Below, piece after piece: positions 59,133 through 64,000 of a DNA stretch of 64,000 nucleotides. The translations under genes were made by a program, and so were the position numbers. Location: contig WOAB01000591.1 of the NCBI GenBank assembly GCA_027886185.1, positions 186,001 through 250,000 on the forward strand. Reading direction: 5' to 3'. A model generated the notes under the pieces. That model was not told the origin of the DNA. It searched no databases and saw nothing but the letters and a program-made list of their open reading frames with translations. The number at the start of each line of letters is the position of its first letter. Position 1 is the stretch's first letter. The DNA comes from Rheum nobile (Eukaryota > Streptophyta > Magnoliopsida > Caryophyllales > Polygonaceae).

Positions 59133-61493
59133 TGTAACACCCCCAAAACTTAACCCTTTTGGAAATGTATTACCGCCAGTGACCCCAGTGTTCCTTACCG
59201 AGATCACCCAAGGCTTTACCATTTAAATACAATTTATGAAATACAAATGATACATAATGATCAAAGCATTCAATTCCAAAACATAACATTGTCAAGGAAA
59301 CATGAGTTACGGGATTACAACCCAATCCCGAATAGGCTAACACAGAGTTTAAACCAAATACAGCGGAAGTCTTATAAAGTAGGGTACAACGGAAGTCTTA
59401 CAAAACACATTACAACCAAAGTCATTGTCCAAAAGATCTCAACCTGATTAACGAAATAACTCAAACATTCGAAAACCACCGTCGACAAAGTTCGTGGGTT
59501 AGTCTACTTGAATAGACTAGCAAGGGTACAAAGCAGAAGGTTCGATGTAGTTGTATTAGGTTAGCCTTATCGTTTCTCGAATGATAACCGATAACGATAA
59601 TCAACCTTCATACTTCTACGAAATAATAACAAGAGGTATGCACAAGAGAAGACTCTGGAAGACTGAATCATTATAGAAATCAACTCAAAGGAAGACTCCA
59701 ACGGAAGTGAGTCTTTAAGGAAATATGACAAATTTGGAAAGTTTAAAGAATCATACAACAATGATTTAAAAGCCGACTGAGATGCTTCGGTTCACGACCA
59801 ACCTCACCGCATACAGCGGATCCATATTGGAAAGAGAACGTACTATGATCAAAGTCGAGACGAGTTTTCCTAGCTGCACTATAACTTAGCTACACTACTC
59901 TCCGAAGGTTTATTTATTATGTGCGTCGAGTAGCACTTATCTGATTTATATTTCAAACATACATCACGTTATTAGACTTTTACATGTGTATCCCACCATT
60001 GGGACGACACATCTTAGTATACGTTTCGTCGAGAGTGACGCACACCGGAAGGTTTGTGACACTAGTTAAGTGTCATGCCTCTACACACTTGTGAAAGAGA
60101 CCGATCATGATCTTAGAATAGTACCAGGTGGAGACGAGCCACCCCGATACCAGATTATAAAGAAACGACCGGACGAAGTCCGAGTACATTCCTAACTAAC
60201 AGTGCTAACCACACAAATATAGCACAATCACAGTTACAGAATAAATCCACATAAAGGCCCGAAAGGCGATCACAGATAATAGCGCTGTTCTAACAGATAT
60301 ACAACCTATTATATGATTTTCAAAACAGTTTATAAATCACTTTCAGAAGAACACAGTAATAATCGTTCCAAATTAATTAATCAATTGAAATAACTGATAA
60401 TCAATGTAAATATGGAAACGATGAGCAAGAGCGAACCGCCACTTGCCTTAATCCGCAGAATAGAAACAAGTCTAACGACAACGACGGGATTCCGGGCTCG
60501 ACACGGGTATAGCTCCGACAACACAACGACCTTCGAATCGACCCATAAAAGGAACCCTAAGTTAGATCCGACATAACCACAGTACAAATCTAAAAACGAT
60601 GAAAGAAAACGAAAGGAACGATGCCACAACGACGACCACCAAAGCCAAAAGACCAAAAAGGCATTCTGGACACTGGCGACGGTCGCCGTTCTTGGCGGCG
60701 GTCGCCGTAGTTCATCACGACGGGCGCCGTGTTCTCCCGTGAAGAACACGGCGGTCGCCGTGAAGAACTCAGACGACAGAAGCGGCGAGAAAACTCACCC
60801 AAAACACGAGCGACTCGGCCTCCTTCGACTTGCTTTGGTTTCTAACCTCCAAGGCTACCAAAAGCTTCACAAAGGCACTCTGGAAACACCACCAAACGAC
60901 CTCCGGCGAAAGCTTCAGAAATCCGATGAGGCACAACTTCGGTGAGGCAAGAATTTGGGAGAGCTTGGGCTGCGGATTGAGCTCAAAAACCCCTCCCAAA
61001 CACCTCCTTTTATAGCCAAATGCCAGGAAACACAACGATGATCTACGAAGAGCTACTCCGGCGCTGCCAGAGCCACGCCGGCGACCTTCGGACAAGGACC
61101 TCCAGACAACGACGACGGCGGGCGCCGCCATAAATGCGGCGGGCGCCGCCATAGGCCTGGCGTCCCCAGCTAGGAGAAGACCCAGCCTGCTCCTCGAGCC
61201 TAGCGACGGCGGGCGCCGCCATAAATGCGGCGGTCGCCGCCCCTGTGGCTTTGCTGCCTCCTCAGCTCTTAGACGAAAACGATATTAACCCGGGATAAAA
61301 ATTATCGTACGCGAACGAGTATTAAAATCCAAAGCACATCGTCTGTATTTTATTTCACTGAGAAAAATATTACAGATACAGAGCACATTACAGAATGTCT
61401 CCAACTTTCTGAATTAAATCCGACGTACATAACGGTTACTCGGGAAAAATCCCGGAACTCCAGAAATAGCTTACAAAAATACGGGGTATCACA
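59133..61493 (-). mobile_element. Solo LTR (2,361 bp) nested in the copia element
   Basis: Ends are TGTAACACCCC and GGGGTATCACA (so TGTGATACCCC on the other strand), flanked by AACAT. It contains no primer-binding site, gag or pol, so it is a lone LTR left by LTR-LTR recombination. It shares ordered blocks with 1484-3856, including 'accaacctc.ccgcata' and 'gagcgaaccgccacttgcc', in the same orientation. GC-rich palindromic boxes (GGCGGGCGCCGCC, GGCGGTCGCCG) repeat at 60665-60770 and 61110-61235. Short open frames inside are incidental. Confidence 0.92.
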
Positions 61494-61498
61494 AACAT
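61494..61498. repeat. Target-site duplication AACAT, right of solo LTR
   Basis: Matches 59128-59132. The copia reading frame is continuous if one duplication copy and the insert are ignored. Confidence 0.92.
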
Positions 61499-62660
61499 GA
61501 CTGAAGTCAGGCTCTCGGATTCTGATCTGTGTGCTGTAGTGTCTGAAGTCAACATGGTTGGAAGCAACCCAAGGGAATGGTGGTACGATACAGGTGCTAT
61601 CAGACATATCTGCTCTGACAAGGGATGCTTCACCACCTATCAGCAGAGCAAGAGCGACGAGCATCTGTTTATGGGGAACTCGTCCACATCCAAGGTGGAA
61701 GGTTACGGGAAAGTGGTGTTGAAGCTGACTTCAGGAAAGGAGCTGACTCTCACCAATGTCATGCATGTGCCAGACATAAGGAAGAATCTGATCTCCGACA
61801 CTCTGCTGAGCAAGAACGGATTCGCGACGAATTTCGTGTCTGACAAGCTAGTTCTCTCAAAGAATGGGGTATTTTTGGGCAAAGGATATGTAAAGGATGG
61901 ACTGGTCAAAATGAATGTAATGACAGTCATCCCAAAAACTATTGTAACTGTTGTTTCAATGAATAAGACTAATCCTATTGCTTATGTTGTTGAGTCTTTT
62001 AATATTTGGCATGAACGATTAGGGCATGTGAATAACAAGTCTGTTCAAAGACTAATGAACATGAACCTGATTCCAAAATGCAAATCAAGTAAAGACAAAT
62101 GTGAAGTGTGCGTACATGCCAAACTCACAAAAACGCCATCCCCACAGGTAGAGAGAACAACCGAACCTCTAGGTTTAATACACACAGATCTGTGTGATTT
62201 AAAATTTGTACAAACTAGAGGCGGTAAAAAGTATTTCGTGACCTTTATTGATGATTGCACAAAATACTGTTATGTATAACTAAGAAGCAAGGATGAGGCC
62301 TTGGAAAAATTCAAGGAATACAAGTTGGAAGTTGAAAACCAACTTAGTAAAACCATAAAAATAGTCCGAAGTGATAGAGGAGGCGAGTATGATGAACCTT
62401 TCAACGCGTTCTGCAGAGAACACTGGATTATTCATCAAACAACTGCTCCCTACTCACCCGAATCTAACGGAGTTGCGGAATGAAAGAACCGAACTTTGAA
62501 AGAGATGATGAATGCAATGTTGCAAGAATCTGGGTTACCCCAGAACATGTGGGGGGGAAGCATTGCTTACCACCAATTATATCCTCAACAAGATACCGCA
62601 TAAGGTTACTGGCAAGACGCCATATGAACTTTGGAAAGGTAATGTACCATCGTACAAATA
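61499..62660 (+). pseudogene. Ty1/copia protease and integrase region, inactivated
   Basis: Resumes gag-pol after the insertion. Protease: WWYDTGAIRHIC with the catalytic DTG. Pre-integrase zinc site: HERLGHVN and CEVCVHAK (H-H-C-C). Integrase: DLCDLK and FIDDCTKY, with RSDRGGEYD and PESNGVAE carrying later acidic residues. Lesions: TAA at 62277-62279, TGA at 62481-62483 and an extra G in a G7 run at 62551-62557. Each leaves recognisable family sequence on both sides. The normal products cleave the polyprotein and insert cDNA. Confidence 0.88.
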
Positions 62661-64000
62661 CCTCAAAGTGTGGGGGTGCCTAGCAAAAGTGGCAGTGCCA
62701 CCTCCTAAGAAGGTCATAATTGGACCTAAAACCGTTGATTGTATTTTCATAGGATATGCACATAACAGTAGTGCTTATCGGTTTCTGGTACATAAATCTG
62801 ATATACCAGATATACATGTAAACACAATAATGGAATCAAGGAATGCGTCCTTCTTTGAAAACGTGTTTCCGTGCAAGGATAAAGAACATCCGAAACGAAC
62901 TCGTGAACAAAGTGAAGCAGGCACTTCTGTAAATGAAACAGAAGTTGAACCTAGATGGAGCAAAAGAGCTCGAAAGGAGAAAACCTATGGGCATGAGTTC
63001 ATCACGGCCTTTCTTTTGGAGAATGAGCCTATATCTTTCAAAGAAGCTATGTCTACACCTGATGCACCTTCATGGAAGGAAGCAGTTAAAAGCGAAATCG
63101 ACTCCATTATGCAAAATCATACATGGGAGTTAGTTGATTTGCCACAAGGGTGCAAATCACTTGGGTGCAAATGGATTTTCAAAACCAAATTGAAAACCGA
63201 TGGCTCAGTAGATAAGCACAAGGCGAGGCTTGTGGTACAAGGATTCCGGCAAAAAGAGGGCCTGGATTTCTTTGACACTTATTCTCCAGTTACGAGAATA
63301 ACTTCAATAAGAATGCTAATAGCAATAGCTGCATTACGAAACCTCGAAATCCATCAAATGGATGTGAAAACTGCCTTTCTAAACGGAGAATTAGAAGAGG
63401 AGATATATATGAAACAACCTGAGGGTTATGTTGTTCCTGGACAGGAACACAAGGTGTGTAGACTTGTCAAGTCTCTATATGGACTCAAACAAGCTCCAAA
63501 GCAGTGGCATGAAAAATTTGACAATGTCATGATGTCAAATGACTTCAGCATCAATGAATGTGACAAATGCATCTACTTCAAAGACACTCCAAATGGTTAC
63601 ATTTTGTTGTGCCTATACGTAGATGACATGCTCATTATTGGAAGCAACAAAGACATGATCAACCGAACTAAGAACATGCTTAGTGGGAAGTTTGACATGA
63701 AAGACTTGGGACCATCAGATGTCATACTAGGGATCAAAATCACTAGACATTCTGAAGGAATTATCCTGTCTCAAGCTCATTATGCTAAAACAATACTTGA
63801 ACGATTCAAGAACTATTCAAGCGGGACTGTAAAGAGTCTCGTGGATCCTCATCTCCACTTGAACAAGAACTCGGGGGATGCAGTATCACAATTAGAGTAT
63901 GCACGTGTGATTGGAAGTCTGATGTACTTGACCAATTGCACAAGACCTGACTTGGCGCACTCAGTCAATGTACTGAGTCGCTACACAAGTAATCCAGGAC
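62661..64000 (+). pseudogene. Ty1/copia reverse transcriptase, open to the window end
   Basis: The frame following the G-run stays open for over 1.3 kb and leaves the window. Motifs: VWGCLAKV and KTVDCIFIGYA (integrase C-terminus), SWKEAVKSEIDSI and WIFKTKLKTDGSVDKHKARL (RT entry), DVKTAFLNGELEEEIYMKQP, SLYGLKQAPKQWHEKFD, LYVDDMLIIG (catalytic YVDD), and YLTNCTRPDL. RNase H and the 3' LTR lie outside. RT copies element RNA into DNA; it is intact here but separated from gag by stops, so it is unlikely to be expressed as a polyprotein. Confidence 0.9.

Noticed and set aside
58561..59226. Copia gag ending naturally at 59226
   Set aside because: The last residues come from the nested solo LTR; the family sequence resumes at 61499.
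59247..61480. Genes inside the solo LTR (several frames of 60-130 codons)
   Set aside because: They overlap LTR sequence with GC-rich palindromes and have no domains; both strands are open only because of composition.

Overview
The window is plant nuclear DNA, most likely from a eudicot. The signs are introns with GT..AG borders, a 12-exon cytokinin-receptor kinase gene closest to Arabidopsis AHK2, plant LTR-retrotransposon families (Athila-type Ty3/gypsy, Ty1/copia, a Cassandra-like TRIM), PIF/Harbinger and Mutator-like DNA transposons, and AT-rich spacers. There is no prokaryotic gene organisation, CRISPR array or intact rRNA gene. I place no species name on it.

Layout. 1-6.7 kb is nested, decayed LTR-element DNA on the minus strand, including a tandem Cassandra-like TRIM with 5S-rRNA-derived sequence and a 2.37-kb LTR with its polypurine tract. 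6.7-9.2 kb holds a broken PIF/Harbinger gene pair (Myb/SANT-like fragment, then a DDE transposase) whose transposase ends in 118 uninterrupted GAT codons. 10-15 kb holds minus-strand pseudogenes: two tandem Agenet-domain copies, a Myb/SANT-like gene, and a small coiled-coil/tail-anchor gene (gene A). 15.2-24.8 kb is one Athila-type element (1.25-kb LTRs, CTAAC target duplication) inserted in the apparent 5'-UTR intron of gene A. 26.6-33.5 kb, minus strand, is the only clearly intact host gene: an AHK2-like hybrid histidine kinase whose 12 exons sum to exactly 1,144 codons plus stop.

34.0-40.9 kb appears to be a second PIF/Harbinger-type element (short TIRs, TAG duplication). It has an internally deleted Myb/transposase chimera on the plus strand, a long hairpin, and a second copy of the coiled-coil/tail-anchor gene (gene B) on the minus strand, so it repeats the gene order of the 6.7-25.9 kb region. 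41.7-42.7 kb is a 1-kb Harbinger-type non-autonomous element with TTA duplications. 45.2-52.0 kb is a 6.8-kb Mutator-like element with a perfect 10-bp target duplication. No transposase is visible in it, but it carries pieces of an IST1-like gene, an armadillo-repeat-kinesin-like exon and a peculiar field of direct and inverted repeats, so it is a Pack-MULE. 52.5-54.1 kb contains an RNase III-like pseudogene and a lone first exon of a CCCH-type protein. 57.2-64.0 kb is a degenerate Ty1/copia element running off the window, split between gag and protease by a 2,361-bp solo LTR flanked by AACAT.

Functionally, only the cytokinin receptor (membrane CHASE sensor, phosphorelay His and Asp) looks capable of a host role. 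Everything else is mobile DNA or captured fragments. The most novel signals are the repeated association of Harbinger transposase genes with an opposite-strand coiled-coil/tail-anchor gene, and the multi-gene Pack-MULE with its internal palindromic repeat field. Reading was by eye; substitution counts and homology calls to families are from pattern recognition, not database searches.
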